DNA of 64,000 nucleotides, taken from Maribacter sp. Lineage in GTDB: Bacteria; Bacteroidota; Bacteroidia; Flavobacteriales; Flavobacteriaceae. Within the stretch, counting starts at the first letter, position 1; the number at the start of each line of letters is the position of its first letter. The position numbers and the translations under genes are program-made. A model generated the notes under the pieces. That model saw nothing but the letters and a program-made list of their open reading frames with translations. It was not told where the DNA came from and made no database searches. The stretch spans positions 62,001 to 126,000 of the forward strand of contig JAHENB010000003.1 of assembly GCA_024643345.1 (NCBI GenBank), read 5' to 3'. Of this stretch, positions 1 through 11,100 are shown piece by piece.

Positions 1-960
1 GCTAGGTCCTTCCGGATCACCCTTGTATTCGTAAATTGATTTATGGCAGTTCATGCATACATTGAGCGAAGGGATGCCGGAATGTTTTGATACCCTTGCC
101 GAAGAATGGCAATATTTACATTCGATTTTATTGGCTCCCGCATGGATCTTGTGGGAATAATGTATGGGCTGAATCGGGGCATAGCCCTGATCCACTCCTA
201 CCTGCATCATCCAGCCGTAGGCGAAATAGGCACTTCCCAATAAAAGAAAAATCACTGTAACCAATACCAAGAACTGATTTTGGGCAAAGGCTTTCCAGAT
301 CGGAGTACGTTTTTGCGCCGCTTCCTTTTCGAGAACAAGGCCATTGGCTTCGGCGATACGCCTTAGGGTGCTGTTGACCAGGTACAACATCATGATCAAT
401 AACCCAAAAACAAGGGTAAGCGCCCCTAAAATGATTTCGTTCGATATCCCCGACGAAGCCTTGCCGGCACCTGTTGAGGTGGCCGCAGTGGCGGCGGCGG
501 CGACCGGGGCCGGTGGCGGAGCTGCCGTATATGCCAAGATATCATCAATATCGGTATTGGAAAGGGTAGGGAAAGCGGTCATCGCCGCCTTATTGTATTC
601 GTTGTAGATCTTATTGGCATAGGCGTCGCCCGATGCGATCATTCCCGGACTGTTCTTGATCCATTTATAAAACCATTCGCGGTCCAAGCCCTCTCCATCC
701 GCCAGTCGGGATTCCACATTGGCCAATGCAGGTCCGGTCATTTTGCGATTCAGTGCATGGCATGCGGCACAATTCTGCGTAAAAAGGGTTTTTCCCTTGG
801 CCACGTCCCCACCCGAACCGGCATCAGCGGCAATTGCAGCGTCTGCTTGCAAGGGAACGGCAGCGTCTTGGGATAATATCGGATTGGAAAAGAAAAGTGA
901 AATTAGGAGGCTTAAGCCTAAAACGCTTGAAAGGAGAACACGGTACAAAACCTTTTTCAT
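1..960 (-). CDS. actA: Alternative complex III pentaheme cytochrome subunit ActA (partial)
   Basis: Quinol:cytochrome c oxidoreductase (alternative complex III) cytochrome subunit. It carries electrons from the membrane quinol-oxidising subunits towards periplasmic acceptors. The start ATG is at 958-960 and the frame is open to the left edge, so the C-terminus is missing. An N-terminal hydrophobic segment (residues about 4-28) is followed by a class I monoheme domain with CAACH at residues 64-68, then an Ala/Pro-rich linker, two membrane segments (about residues 178-200 and 223-245), and then CKYCH and CMNCH, the first hemes of the multiheme domain. The N-terminal monoheme fusion is what I would expect of flavobacterial ActA. 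The remaining act genes should lie beyond the left edge. Recognition is from domain order and heme spacing, not a search. Confidence 0.88.
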   Translation of the reverse strand, partial: MKKVLYRVLLSSVLGLSLLISLFFSNPILSQDAAVPLQADAAIAADAGSGGDVAKGKTLFTQNCAACHALNRKMTGPALANVESRLADGEGLDREWFYKWIKNSPGMIASGDAYANKIYNEYNKAAMTAFPTLSNTDIDDILAYTAAPPPAPVAAAATAATSTGAGKASSGISNEIILGALTLVFGLLIMMLYLVNSTLRRIAEANGLVLEKEAAQKRTPIWKAFAQNQFLVLVTVIFLLLGSAYFAYGWMMQVGVDQGYAPIQPIHYSHKIHAGANKIECKYCHSSARVSKHSGIPSLNVCMNCHKSIYEYKGDPEGPS

Positions 961-1292
961 GTGTTTATATCATTATTTTCGACGATCGACAAAAACCTCA
1001 AAAAACGGAAGTAGTTGCATTTCATGTTGGTATAACTAGCTTCACAAGGATTGGCTTTTCTTATGAATCGCTTCTGTCTCAGTTTTGGCACGATTTTTAT
1101 GTTGTTTTCTTACGAAATTACACTTTATATGCGCCCAAATTGATGCCAAAAATACGACATAGACTTTATTTTGGAAATGTTAAGGGATTGATAATTTATA
1201 ATTTATAACTGTTCTAAATAGCGTTGCGTTCCTATGGTTTGTTCTTTAAAAATATACTTTTGTAACGCGTATTGGAAACCAAAGTCTTAAAA
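961..1292. other. Intergenic region between actA and the SPOR gene
   Basis: This AT-rich stretch lies between two divergent genes and should hold both promoters. The best motif is a Bacteroidota -7 box TActTTTG at 1255-1262, facing the SPOR gene. I find no TTG at a good distance, so the assignment is weak. On the other strand a TAttTTTG-like box (plus-strand bases 1147-1154) could serve actA but also lacks a convincing partner. I see no RNA gene or credible coding frame; the plus-strand frames here are antisense extensions of actA. Confidence 0.4.
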
Positions 1293-1667
1293 ATGAAGAA
1301 AGCAATATTAAATCTAATGGTTATGGCCTTTGTCCTCTTCTCCGTACAGGCACAGAAAGGGCAGATCAACATTGAACAAGACCATAAAATATCCGAGTTG
1401 TTGGATGCCTACAAATCCATGAACGAAAATGCAGATTATTACAAAATTCAAGTGGGTTTTGGTTCTTTTGATCATGCACAACGGATCAAGTCGGAGGTCG
1501 AGATCGATTTCCCGGACATGCCTTCCAAAATAGATTTTGATTCCCCAACCTATCGTGTCAGGCTGGGCCAATTCAAGAACAGGCTGGAAGCGGAAAGAAA
1601 ATACAATGAAGTGCGACTCAAATATCCGGACGCAATGCTCCTAAAACCAAAAAAATCGACCAAATAG
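1293..1667 (+). CDS. SPOR domain-containing exported protein
   Basis: Small exported protein of 124 residues. A hydrophobic signal peptide (residues 1-20, ending VQAQ) is followed by a C-terminal SPOR domain of about 75 residues, beginning YYKIQVGFGSF and with the second half around YRVRLGQFKNRLEAE. SPOR domains bind denuded septal peptidoglycan, so a role at the division site or in the periplasm is likely, but the partner is unknown. I chose the ATG at 1293 over an upstream TTG at 1272 because the signal peptide then starts MKKAIL. The gene converges on infB and shares a terminator hairpin with it. Confidence 0.8.
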   Translation: MKKAILNLMVMAFVLFSVQAQKGQINIEQDHKISELLDAYKSMNENADYYKIQVGFGSFDHAQRIKSEVEIDFPDMPSKIDFDSPTYRVRLGQFKNRLEAERKYNEVRLKYPDAMLLKPKKSTK

Positions 1668-1680
1668 ATCGATTTTTTTT
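1650..1680 (+). terminator. Rho-independent terminator, probably bidirectional
   Basis: A 10-bp perfect inverted repeat (1650-1659 with 1669-1678) overlaps the SPOR stop codon and runs into eight T residues. The opposite strand continues into a T-rich stretch, so it may also stop transcripts from infB. Confidence 0.7.
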
Positions 1681-1727
1681 ATTCTTTATTTGACGTATCG
1701 CCTAGGTGACCAAGCCGACAAGTTCGG

Positions 1728-4451
1728 TTATTTTAATTTCTTTTTCACCGCTACTTCCTTGAAAGCTTCCACAATGTCACCTTCGTTGATATCATTATAA
1801 TTCTTGATCTGCAGTCCGCAATCATAGCCTTTGGCAACTTCCTTCACATCATCCTTGAACCGTTTGAGCGAGGTGAGTTCCCCGGTATGCACTACTACTC
1901 CATCTCGGATCAAGCGGATACCCGAATTCCTGAATATCTTGCCACTGGTGACCATACAACCGGCGATGGTTCCCACCTTTGATATTTTAAAGGTTTCCCT
2001 GATTTCCGCAGTTCCCGAAATCTCTTCCCTTATCTCCGGCGACAACATCCCTTCCATGGCATCCTTGAGGTCGTTGATCGCATCATAGATTATCGAGTAC
2101 ATGCGAATGTCTATTTCCTCTTTTTCTGCAATTGTTTTGGCATTGCCCATTGGTCTTACGTTGAAACCAATGATAATCGCATCTGAGGCAGATGCCAACA
2201 ATACATCCGACTCGGTAATGGCTCCTACTCCCTTATGTATGATGTTCACCTGAATTTCATCTGTAGAAAGTTTTTGGAACGAATCGGTCAGCGCTTCGAC
2301 AGAACCATCAACGTCACCTTTAAGGATTATGTTGAGTTCCTTAAAGTCGCCCAAAGCGATCCGTCGCCCGATTTCATCAAGCGTGATATGACGCTGGGTA
2401 CGTACGGATTGTTCCCGCATCAGTTGTGCCCGCTTCGAAGCGATCTGCTTCGCCTCTTTTTCGTCTAGCAAAACATTGAACTTATCGCCTGCTTGTGGAG
2501 CACCGGCGAGCCCAAGCACGGAAACCGGTGTTGCCGGACCTGCAGATGGAATTTCCTTGCCACGTTCGTCATGCATTGCCTTCACTTTTCCACTGTGGGT
2601 CCCGGCAAGTACATAATCCCCGATATTGAGGGTTCCGCCCTGCACCAAAACAGTGGAAACATAGCCGCGGCCCTTATCCAAAAAGGCTTCCACAACGGTC
2701 CCTGAGGCCAATTTGTCCGGATTGGACTTCAATTCCAAAAGTTCCGCTTCCAACAGTACTTTTTCCAACAATTCCTTTACCCCGGCGCCTGTTTTGGCGG
2801 AGATGTCATGGGATTGTATTTTACCTCCCCAATCTTCAACCAGAAGATTCATCTGCGCTAGGCCTTCCTTAATTTTGTCTGGATTTGCGGTGGGTCTATC
2901 GATTTTATTTATGGCAAAGACCATGGGTACCCCAGCCGCCTGTGCATGGCTGATGGCTTCTTTGGTCTGCGGCATGATATCATCATCGGCGGCAATCACA
3001 ATAACCGCAATATCGGTAACCTGTGCGCCCCTGGCTCGCATCGCCGTAAAGGCCTCGTGACCGGGCGTATCCAAAAAGGTGATGCGTTGTCCATTGTCGA
3101 GCATAACGCTGTACGCGCCAATATGCTGTGTGATGCCACCGCTTTCTCCGGCAATCACATTGGCTTCCCGCACATAATCCAAGAGGGAGGTCTTCCCGTG
3201 GTCAACGTGCCCCATCACGGTTACGATGGGGGCTCTTGGTTTAAGATCTTCGGGCTTATCCTCGGCTTCTTCTATGGCCTCTTCGATTTCCGCGGTAACG
3301 AATTCAACTTCGTAGCCAAATTCATCGGCCACTATAGATAGTGTTTCGGCATCCAAGCGCTGGTTCATCGTAACCATTATGCCCAAAGACATACAGGCCG
3401 ATATGATTTCTGTGGTGGAAACGTTCATCATTGTGGCCACCTCACTGGCCGTTACGAATTCGGTTACCTTGAGCACTTTACTATCAAGTTCTTGTTGTTC
3501 AAGATCTTTTTCGGTTTGTTGCCTGTGTTGGTCCCTTTTATCCCTTCTGTATTTGGCTCCCTTTCCCTTTTTCGATTTACCTTGGAGTTTTTCCAAGGTT
3601 TCCCGTACTTGTTTTTGTACATCTTCCTCGGTGGGCTCTACTTTTGGGGCACCAAATCGTTGCCCGATACCCTTGCGCTGCGCTGTACCCTTGCTTCTTG
3701 CACCTGAATCCCCAGCCGTACCGCTCCCGGGGGAGCTTACAATGCGTTTGCGCCTTTTTTTCCTATCGGTGGCGCTGCCACTAGGCTTTGTTTCCTCTTT
3801 CTTTTTCTTGGGCTTGCTGAACTGGGCAAGATCAATTTTATCGCCCATGATCTTCGGGCCGCTCAGCTTCTTGTATTTGGTGGTAATCGTCTCTGCTGCC
3901 GGTGTTTGTTCTTCTGTTTCTGTTGCGGTTTCGGTTTCTGCAACAGGGGTCTCCGGCTTTTCAACTTTGGGTGCTACAGCTTCGGGAGCAACAGCTTTTT
4001 CCTCTTTGACCTCAGGTTCTTCAGGTTTCTTTTCTACTGCGGGTGCCACCTCGGCTTTTGCCACGGGCTTAGGTTTTTTGGCCGCATCCAAATCAATTTT
4101 TCCAACTTTCTTTGGACCGGCGATTTCACCTTTGGCCCGAATTATTTTTTCGGAAGCTCCCGCGCGTTTCTCCCTTTCAAGTCGTTTGTCTTCCTGTTCC
4201 TGTTCAAGCTGTATTCTTATGGCCTCCTTTTCTTTCCTTTTCTCCTCACCTACTTCTTGGGATGCAACCTTCTTGCTCATGTCGGTCTCAAACTCATCCT
4301 GTAAGACATGGTATACCTCATCGGATATCTTGGTGGTCGGTCTTGCTTCAATGGTAATCCCTTGAGACGCCAGGTAATCGACTGCCCTATCCAAAGAAAT
4401 ATTGAGTTCCCTGAGGACCTTGTTAAGCCTTATGTTTGCATTTTCTGCCAT
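1728..4451 (-). CDS. infB: Translation initiation factor IF-2
   Basis: GTPase that places initiator fMet-tRNA on the 30S subunit and promotes subunit joining. The protein has 907 residues: an IF2_N domain at about 1-55, a long Lys/Glu/Ala/Pro-rich linker to about 330, a second IF2_N-like segment, the G domain from about 405 ([23 protein letters not shown]), then domains II, III and the C-terminal tRNA-binding domain ending near VAVKKKLK. The extended charged N-terminus is usual for Bacteroidota IF-2. The gene is last in rimP-nusA-infB with a 43-nt gap after nusA. Large open frames on the opposite strand are shadows of the biased linker. Confidence 0.98.
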   Translation of the reverse strand: MAENANIRLNKVLRELNISLDRAVDYLASQGITIEARPTTKISDEVYHVLQDEFETDMSKKVASQEVGEEKRKEKEAIRIQLEQEQEDKRLEREKRAGASEKIIRAKGEIAGPKKVGKIDLDAAKKPKPVAKAEVAPAVEKKPEEPEVKEEKAVAPEAVAPKVEKPETPVAETETATETEEQTPAAETITTKYKKLSGPKIMGDKIDLAQFSKPKKKKEETKPSGSATDRKKRRKRIVSSPGSGTAGDSGARSKGTAQRKGIGQRFGAPKVEPTEEDVQKQVRETLEKLQGKSKKGKGAKYRRDKRDQHRQQTEKDLEQQELDSKVLKVTEFVTASEVATMMNVSTTEIISACMSLGIMVTMNQRLDAETLSIVADEFGYEVEFVTAEIEEAIEEAEDKPEDLKPRAPIVTVMGHVDHGKTSLLDYVREANVIAGESGGITQHIGAYSVMLDNGQRITFLDTPGHEAFTAMRARGAQVTDIAVIVIAADDDIMPQTKEAISHAQAAGVPMVFAINKIDRPTANPDKIKEGLAQMNLLVEDWGGKIQSHDISAKTGAGVKELLEKVLLEAELLELKSNPDKLASGTVVEAFLDKGRGYVSTVLVQGGTLNIGDYVLAGTHSGKVKAMHDERGKEIPSAGPATPVSVLGLAGAPQAGDKFNVLLDEKEAKQIASKRAQLMREQSVRTQRHITLDEIGRRIALGDFKELNIILKGDVDGSVEALTDSFQKLSTDEIQVNIIHKGVGAITESDVLLASASDAIIIGFNVRPMGNAKTIAEKEEIDIRMYSIIYDAINDLKDAMEGMLSPEIREEISGTAEIRETFKISKVGTIAGCMVTSGKIFRNSGIRLIRDGVVVHTGELTSLKRFKDDVKEVAKGYDCGLQIKNYNDINEGDIVEAFKEVAVKKKLK

Positions 4452-4494
4452 AAATATCTATTCCCTAAATTCTCTTAATTCGTTGCTAATATAG

Positions 4495-5727
4495 CTAATC
4501 TTCCAATTCTTCCTTGAGTATGCGAACAACTTCCACAATGGTTTCTTCCTCCAGATCGGTTCGTTTCACCAACTCAGCGATGTCTTGCTCCAGAATGCTC
4601 CTTGCCGTATCCATGCCAATTTTTTTGAATTCCTCGATGATCCAAGCATCGATTTCATCCGAGAATTCCGCCAATTCCACATCCTCTTCGACCCCTTCTC
4701 GGAACACATCTATTTCATAACCGGTCAACTGCCCGGCCAATCGAATGTTATGCCCGCCACGGCCGATTGCTTTTGATACTTCCTCGGGCTTTAGGTATAC
4801 CTGGGCCGTCATTTTCTCATCATTCAATTTCACGGAGGAAACTCTGGCAGGGCTGAGTGCCCTGGTAACCATCAATTGCGGGTTGGCCGTCCAGTTGATC
4901 ACATCGATATTTTCATTGCCGAGTTCTCTAACGATCCCATGAATCCTAGATCCTTTCATGCCAACACAGGCTCCCACGGGATCGATCCTATCATCATAGG
5001 AATCTACCGCAACCTTTGCCTTTTCACCGGGGATTCGCACTACTTTTTTAACCGTGATCAGTCCGTCGAATACCTCAGGGATTTCCTGAAAGAACAATTG
5101 CTCCAAAAATTTAGGCGAGCTCCTGGACATGATAATGGTAGGTTTGCTTCCCTTTAATTCGACACTCTCGATAATACCTCTTACATTATCGCCCTTTCTG
5201 AAAAAGTCTGAAGGAATCTGCCTGTCTTTGGGAAGGATGATCTCGTTCCCCTCATCATCCAACAAAATAATGGCCTTGTGGCGTATGTGGTGCACTTCGG
5301 CGGTGTATATCTCGCCCTCCAAGTCTTTAAATTGCTTGTATATGGTGGTATTATCGTGTTCGTGGATCTTAGAAATCAAATTTTGTCGAAGGGCCAAAAT
5401 AGCTCGCCTTCCCAAATTGATCAGTTTTACCTCTTCCGAAACATCTTCTCCAACTTCAAAATCGGGCTCGATTTTTCGCGCCTCCGAGAGCGATATTTCC
5501 TCATTTGGTTCCTCTACGGCCCCATCCTCGACCACCACCCGGTTACGCCATATCTCCAAATCCCCTTTGTCGGGATTGATGATAATGTCGAAATTGTCAT
5601 CCGATCCGAACTTCTTTTTAAGCGCATTTCTAAAAACATCTTCAAGAATCGCCATAAGCGTTACCCTGTCGATAAACTTATCGTCTTTGAATTCAGAGAA
5701 TGATTCGATCAACGCAATATTTTCCAT
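4495..5727 (-). CDS. nusA: Transcription termination/antitermination factor NusA
   Basis: RNA polymerase-binding elongation factor acting in pausing, termination and antitermination. The 410 residues give an N-terminal RNAP-binding domain (about 1-125), an S1 domain (about 130-200) and two KH domains (about 225-345) with GxxG loops at KGSRIHG and GRGGHN. A C-terminal segment with an acidic end follows. The acidic-repeat domains of the longer E. coli protein are absent, as is common outside Proteobacteria. It sits 10 nt downstream of rimP and 43 nt upstream of infB on the same strand, the classic cotranscribed order. Confidence 0.97.
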   Translation of the reverse strand: MENIALIESFSEFKDDKFIDRVTLMAILEDVFRNALKKKFGSDDNFDIIINPDKGDLEIWRNRVVVEDGAVEEPNEEISLSEARKIEPDFEVGEDVSEEVKLINLGRRAILALRQNLISKIHEHDNTTIYKQFKDLEGEIYTAEVHHIRHKAIILLDDEGNEIILPKDRQIPSDFFRKGDNVRGIIESVELKGSKPTIIMSRSSPKFLEQLFFQEIPEVFDGLITVKKVVRIPGEKAKVAVDSYDDRIDPVGACVGMKGSRIHGIVRELGNENIDVINWTANPQLMVTRALSPARVSSVKLNDEKMTAQVYLKPEEVSKAIGRGGHNIRLAGQLTGYEIDVFREGVEEDVELAEFSDEIDAWIIEEFKKIGMDTARSILEQDIAELVKRTDLEEETIVEVVRILKEELED

Positions 5728-5737
5728 GGTGTTACAA

Positions 5738-6199
5738 TTAAAATTTCAACATTACTTTTGCTTCCTTTATTTCCGAAAAATTGATTTCCTTTTTTTTCTG
5801 AACGGTGGTTTTGCCCTTGCCCACCGGTTTGGGCTCCCTTGCCTTCCATGCCAACACGATTCCCGTATCGCTGATCTCGGCCAAATTGCCTTCGTAACTT
5901 TCCTCCATAGTACGAACCGATATGGTGCGGCCAATGTTCTTCCTGTACTGCCTGGGCATCACCAAAGGCGCCGCTGCACCTGAAGAGGTCACTTCCAAAG
6001 AAAAGTCGTACGCTTCACGATCCAAATTATGCTCAATGGCCCTGCTGATTTTCATGCAATCCTGCAAATTTACCCCGACATCGCCATCCAGCACTACTTT
6101 GATCGCATGGTCGGGCGAAACCGAGAAATCGATCAAAAACAGAGATGGTTCCGATGCCAGTGCCTCTTCCAAAAGCGCGGTTACCTTTTCCTTCAACAT
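5738..6199 (-). CDS. rimP: Ribosome maturation factor RimP
   Basis: 30S subunit assembly factor of 153 residues. The N-terminal alpha/beta domain contains the [19 protein letters not shown] region and LEVTSSG, and the C-terminal SH3-like barrel follows from about residue 85. I use the ATG at 6197-6199 (MLKEKV) rather than a TTG five codons upstream, because the family normally begins at this point. It is the first gene of rimP-nusA-infB, with a good promoter about 70 bp upstream. Confidence 0.93.
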   Translation of the reverse strand: MLKEKVTALLEEALASEPSLFLIDFSVSPDHAIKVVLDGDVGVNLQDCMKISRAIEHNLDREAYDFSLEVTSSGAAAPLVMPRQYRKNIGRTISVRTMEESYEGNLAEISDTGIVLAWKAREPKPVGKGKTTVQKKKEINFSEIKEAKVMLKF

Positions 6200-6267
6200 A
6201 GTTCCAAGAAACAAAAAAGAGGACTTAAAGGTCCCCTCATGAATACTTTAATATCCGTTCAGTGGCG

Positions 6268-6297
6268 CAAATATACAAATTTTAATCAAACCCGCAA
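6268..6297 (-). promoter_or_regulatory. Bacteroidota promoter of rimP-nusA-infB
   Basis: Read on the minus strand, TTG (plus-strand 6295-6297), 19 nt, then TATATTTG (6268-6275). This matches the TTG / 17-23 nt / TAnnTTTG promoter pattern. The rimP start is about 70 nt further on. Confidence 0.65.
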
Positions 6298-6336
6298 TAC
6301 CGGTGATTTTCTAACTGAACCGCTCTTATAAAGCCA

Positions 6337-6363
6337 TTGCAACCGATTTATCCATTATATTTG
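6337..6363 (+). promoter_or_regulatory. Candidate promoter of the antiporter gene
   Basis: TTG at 6337-6339, 16 nt, then TATATTTG at 6356-6363, about 43 nt before the start codon. The -7 box is perfect; the spacer is slightly short. Confidence 0.5.
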
Positions 6364-6406
6364 GGTACATGCCTTACACTCGGATTAAACCATTTAACTG
6401 ATACTT

Positions 6407-7753
6407 ATGGATATTTTTTCTTCCTACAACCTGATCATTGAGGCGTCTATTATTGTTATTCTGTCTTTTTGGTTCAATGGGATCTCCAAAAAAACAAATA
6501 TCCCCTCAGTGCTAATGCTCATTGTTTTGGGCATCATCTTACAATATGTTTTGGTGTATCTGGTTCCGGCACTTCCTGATTTCAATGCATCCCTTGAAAT
6601 TTTGGGTATTGTGGGCCTAATCATGATCGTGCTGGAAGCAGCGCTTGAATTGGAACTCCGGCGCGACAAATTGGTGCCCATTCTTAAATCAATGGCCATT
6701 GCCCTGATCGGGCTCATCGCTTCGGCATGGGTAGCAGCACTGATTCTTTTCCAATTGATACCCGATATGGCCATGCAGTCGGCCTGGCTCTACGCAACAC
6801 CGCTGTCCATACTATCAAGTGCGATCATCATCCCCAGCGTAAGTGCTCTTTCTGAAAACAAAAAGGAATTCCATATTTACGAAAGCACCTTCTCGGACAT
6901 CATGGGCATCATGATGTTCTACTTTCTGGTCGGGGGCCTCAACCCTGCCGAAGATTCGGGTGTGGCCGGCTTTGCCGTTAATATCGTCTTGACCATTGTC
7001 ATCGCCTTGGTGGCCAGTTATGCCATTATTCTCATTTTTCAAAAAATAAAAAGCCAGGCCAAACTTTTTCTGCTTATTGCCGTTTTGCTGTTCTTGTACG
7101 CCATTGGAAAAAAGATGCACCTTTCCTCCTTGATCATCATCCTGATATTCGGTTTGGTCATCAAAAACGTAAAACTGTTTTTTCCCGGAAAAATGCAGGT
7201 CTTTCTGGAGAACGACAAAATCGATCAAATATATCATGAACTGCATATCATTACGATGGAGACCGCTTTTGTGGTACGCACCTTTTTCTTTGTTATTTTT
7301 GGCTTGACCATTGTGATTGCCTCCTTGTTCAATGTAAAGGTAGTACTGGTCAGCTTGTTGATCATCGCTTCTATTTATGTCATCCGATTTTTGATTTTAA
7401 GGGTTTTTCTGGGAAAAGAAATATTGCCCCAGCTCTATATTGCCCCTAGGGGTTTGATTACCGTGCTTTTATTCTATGCGATACCCATTGAGGCCCAAGT
7501 AGAGACTTTTGAATCGGGAATCCTTTTATTCGTTATCATCGCCACCAGCCTGATTATGACTTGGGCCATGATCAAGGACAAAAAGAAAATGGGCACTATG
7601 CTGGACGAGATCGATATGGAAATTTTGGAAAGAAATGAGGCCGAGGATATTTTATATCAAAAAGAGGCCGGGACCATCCCTAAAACGAAGCCTTCGGATG
7701 AAGACAAACCCATAGCGGCCCCAGATCCAAATACAGACGACTCCCCTATTTAA
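6407..7753 (+). CDS. CPA-type cation:proton antiporter (NhaP-like)
   Basis: Integral membrane exchanger of 448 residues with about 12 hydrophobic segments over residues 8-390 and a hydrophilic, acidic, Pro-rich tail of about 60 residues ending TDDSPI. The Na+/H+ exchanger fold is suggested by VLGIILQYVLV in the third segment, by segments with buried acidic and polar residues (VLEAALELELRRD; SDIMGIMMFYF) and by the APRGLITVLLFYAIP stretch near the end, which resembles the conserved late helix of the CPA1/NhaP group. It probably exports Na+ or K+ in exchange for protons at the inner membrane. No TrkA_C or UspA domain is attached. The cation cannot be told from sequence. Confidence 0.8.
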   Translation: MDIFSSYNLIIEASIIVILSFWFNGISKKTNIPSVLMLIVLGIILQYVLVYLVPALPDFNASLEILGIVGLIMIVLEAALELELRRDKLVPILKSMAIALIGLIASAWVAALILFQLIPDMAMQSAWLYATPLSILSSAIIIPSVSALSENKKEFHIYESTFSDIMGIMMFYFLVGGLNPAEDSGVAGFAVNIVLTIVIALVASYAIILIFQKIKSQAKLFLLIAVLLFLYAIGKKMHLSSLIIILIFGLVIKNVKLFFPGKMQVFLENDKIDQIYHELHIITMETAFVVRTFFFVIFGLTIVIASLFNVKVVLVSLLIIASIYVIRFLILRVFLGKEILPQLYIAPRGLITVLLFYAIPIEAQVETFESGILLFVIIATSLIMTWAMIKDKKKMGTMLDEIDMEILERNEAEDILYQKEAGTIPKTKPSDEDKPIAAPDPNTDDSPI

Positions 7754-7903
7754 GACCATTGGCACAAATAATAAAATCCCAAACTAGGTAGCATCGGAAT
7801 TTATCATTCATTTTGTTACCCTGGAACGACTTCCATTGTCAGGGTTTGTGGTGGGCATGATCAAAAGGTGCTGGATCAAATTTGCAACTGTGTCATAGGC
7901 CGC

Positions 7904-7938
7904 AAATCAAAAATCCCAACACCATTTGGCATTGGGAT
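7904..7938 (-). terminator. Terminator downstream of tRNA-Gln
   Basis: On the minus strand, ATCCCAA pairs with TTGGGAT (plus-strand 7932-7938 and 7913-7919) and is followed by TTTT and a T-rich tail. It lies 16 nt past the 3' end of the tRNA gene. Confidence 0.6.
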
Positions 7939-7954
7939 CTAATATCCATACTGT

Positions 7955-8024
7955 TGGCCTACAAGGACTCGAACCTTGAACGACTGGACCAAAACCAGCT
8001 GTGTTACCAATTACACCATAGGCC
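7955..8024 (-). tRNA. tRNA-Gln (anticodon UUG)
   Basis: A 70-nt cloverleaf on the minus strand without encoded CCA. The acceptor arm is GGCCTAT with GTAGGCC plus discriminator A. The anticodon loop TTTTGGT reads UUG at positions 34-36. The T arm contains GGTTCGAGTCC. Confidence 0.95.
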
Positions 8025-8043
8025 ACTATGGCATTTGAGCGTG

Positions 8044-8074
8044 CAAATTTAGAACAAAGTTTGGTATGCACAAA
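8044..8074 (-). promoter_or_regulatory. Promoter of tRNA-Gln
   Basis: On the minus strand TTTG (plus-strand 8071-8074), exactly 19 nt, then TAAATTTG (8044-8051). The distance from the -7 box to the tRNA 5' end is about 20 nt. Confidence 0.65.
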
Positions 8075-8192
8075 CATTTTCGTTTACAATAATATAAAAA
8101 CAGGCACTTCGCCCGTTAAAGGTTTAACAAAAATGTATACCCATATCTATATTAATTAGTAAATTCGCCCCATTGGTTAAACCACTTGCTTC

Positions 8193-11100
8193 ATGTTTGA
8201 AAAGAACTTCGGAAAATGGGATACCATCCTTGGATGGGTCGTTTTTTTTATAGCCCTTATTGTTTATACCATCACCGTTGAGCCCACCAACAGTTTTTGG
8301 GATGCCGGGGAATACATTGCCACCTCTGCGAAATTACAGGTAGGGCACCCTCCAGGGGCCCCGCTCTTGCAGATGATCGGCGCCTTTTTCTCTATGTTCG
8401 CATTTTCACCAGATCAAGTGGCCCGAATGGTGAACTACGTTTCAGGGGTATCGAGTGCCTTTACCATTTTGTTCATGTTCTGGACCATTACGAATCTTAC
8501 CCGCAAACTACTTTCCGAATCGGAAAAATTAACAGAGGGGAAAGCTATTGCCATATTGGGCAGTGGACTGGTTGGGGCCTTGGCCTTTTCCTTTTCCGAT
8601 AGTTTTTGGTTCAACGCCGTGGAAACCGAGGTATACTCCATGGCAAGTTTCATCATGGCCCTATTGTTATGGCTTGGCTTGAAATGGACCGATAATCTTG
8701 ATGACCCCAGGGGCAACAGATGGCTGGTTCTTATATCCTATGTGGTCGGGCTCACTTTCGGAATTCAGTTTATGGGATTCCTCGCCATTCCTTCCATTGG
8801 TTTACTTTATTATTTCAAGACCTACAAGACCACTACCGTTAAGAATTTTGTACTTGCCAATATTGGGGTTGTCGCCATTTTAATGTTGGTGTATAAATTC
8901 TCCCTGACCTATGTCTTGAAGCTTTTTGGTTGGAGTGAGGTGTTTTTCATCAACAACATTGGACTGCCCTTCAATTCTGGCACTTTGATCATGGGGCTGA
9001 TTTTTATAGGTGTTTTCTATTATGCCCTCACCTATACCAGAAAAAATGGTTATCGAAGTGCCAATACCATAGTGCTCTGTTTGATGTTTTTGATTTTCGG
9101 CTTTTCATCTTGGCTCATGCTTCCCATACGGGCCAATGCCAAGGTCGTAATCAATGAAAATAATCCTGAAGATGCCAGGGCCCTTCTGGCCTATTATAAC
9201 AGGGAACAATATCCCGGGGTCGATAGTCCGGTATACGGCACCTATTATTCAGATATGTTCGCGCCCGCCGGAGAAGATGAGAACGAAAAGCCCAAATATG
9301 AAAAAGATGTGAAATTGGGTAAATATGTAATCGTCAATTACTATAAAAATGCCTTGCAGGGGCCCAACAAAAAACATGTGGGTCTCTTGCCAAGAATGTG
9401 GAGCTCACAAAATGCCGAAAACTATATGAAGTATTTCGGAGCACTCGACTTTAAGATGAAACAATCGAACGAGGAACTGAGGAAGGCCGTAGATCAAGTA
9501 AAAACGGGCTTTGCCAATGGTGAAATCGATGCGGAACAGTATATCAGCTTTCTAAGACGTTTCAGTGATTATCTCGAGGTGGAACCGCCGACGATTTGGC
9601 AGAACATCCGATATATGTTCGAGTTTCAGTTCGGTTATATGTACTGGCGCTATTTCATGTGGAACTTTACCGGAAAACAGAACGATGTGCAAGGCCGTTA
9701 TAACGGCGATGGCAATTGGCTGAGTGGTATTGGTTTTATAGATAGTTGGCATTTGGGAAGCCAAGACAATCTCCCTAAGGAAGTCTTGGACAACAAGGGC
9801 AGGAACACCTATTTCTTTTTGCCCCTGATATTGGGGATCATTGGATTGATATTTCAGGTTACCAAAAATCCCAAACAGTTTTGGGCGCTCTTCGTATTCT
9901 TTTTCTTTACCGGTCTCGCCATACAATTTTACACCAATCCGTCAATCTTTCAACCGAGGGAACGCGACTACTCCCTGGTAGGCTCTTTTTATATCTTTGC
10001 GCTCTGGATCGGAATAGGCGTATATGGCCTATTTGATGAGTTCAGGAAAATGCTGAAGCCCAAGTTATTGGCTCCATTGATTACCCTAATCTGCCTTTTG
10101 GCCGTACCAGGGGTCATGGCTTTTCAGAACTGGGACGATCATGACCGATCGAACCGCTATACGGCGAATGCCTCTGCCAAGGCCTATTTAGATTCTTGCC
10201 AGGAAGATGTCGGGGCCATCTTGTTTACCATCGGCGATAATGACACCTTTCCATTGTGGTATGCCCAAGAAATCGAAGGGTACAGGACCGATGTGAGGAT
10301 CGTTTGCACAAGTCTTTTTGAAACGGATTGGTACATAGACCAAATGAAGCATAAAGCTTATGATAGCGATCCTATTCCTTCCCAAATCGCTCACGACAAA
10401 TACCGTTGGGGTTCCAGGGACGTACTTTACTACCAAAACGTGGATCCCCTTTTCAATAAGGAACTTTCTGAAAATAGATGGATCATCAAGGATTTCATCA
10501 ATTGGGTCGACAGTGATAACCCCCAGACCAAAATAAAGTATATCCTGGAAAAGCAAAACGCAGATTTGGAGGCCTACTCGGAGAACAACCTCAACATCGT
10601 CTACTATCCTACCCATAAAATTAGGATACCGGTCAACAAAACCAATGTTTTGGCGAGTGGACTCGTCATGGAAAAAGATACTGCGCTTATCGTTGATTAT
10701 ATCGATGTAGATCTTCCCAAAAGTGCTATAACAAAGAAAAGCATGATGATGCTCGACATCATCGCAAATAATGATTGGAAGCGTCCCATCTACTTTTCTG
10801 GAGGAAGCTTTGACGATGCCGAATTTATCTGGATGAAGGATTACCTGCAATTGGATGGGATGGCCTATAAGCTGGTGCCCATCGAAACCACCAGAAAGAG
10901 TTCTTTTGAAATGGGTCGTATCGATACCGACTTGATGTACGGTATCGTTAAAAAATGGACTTGGGGAAATTCCGGAAGCTCTAAGATCTACCACGATCCC
11001 CAAACGCGGATACAGGGACTTTCGTATCGCGGAAATCTCGCACGATTGATGGAAGCACTGATAGCCGAAAACAAAATTGAAAACGCCAAGGAAATCATTG

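Noticed and set aside
719..1208. Overlapping plus-strand frames of 106 and 124 codons
   Set aside because: They are antisense to the actA N-terminus and run into its promoter region; the heme motif CAACH on the minus strand fixes the true gene.
3379..4365. 328-codon plus-strand open frame
   Set aside because: It is antisense to the Lys/Glu/Ala-rich linker of infB; its Ser/Phe/Leu bias is what the reverse strand of that linker gives, and no domain or signal is credible.
5129..5983. 284-codon plus-strand frame across nusA and rimP
   Set aside because: It spans two genes in antisense and shows no signal or domain.
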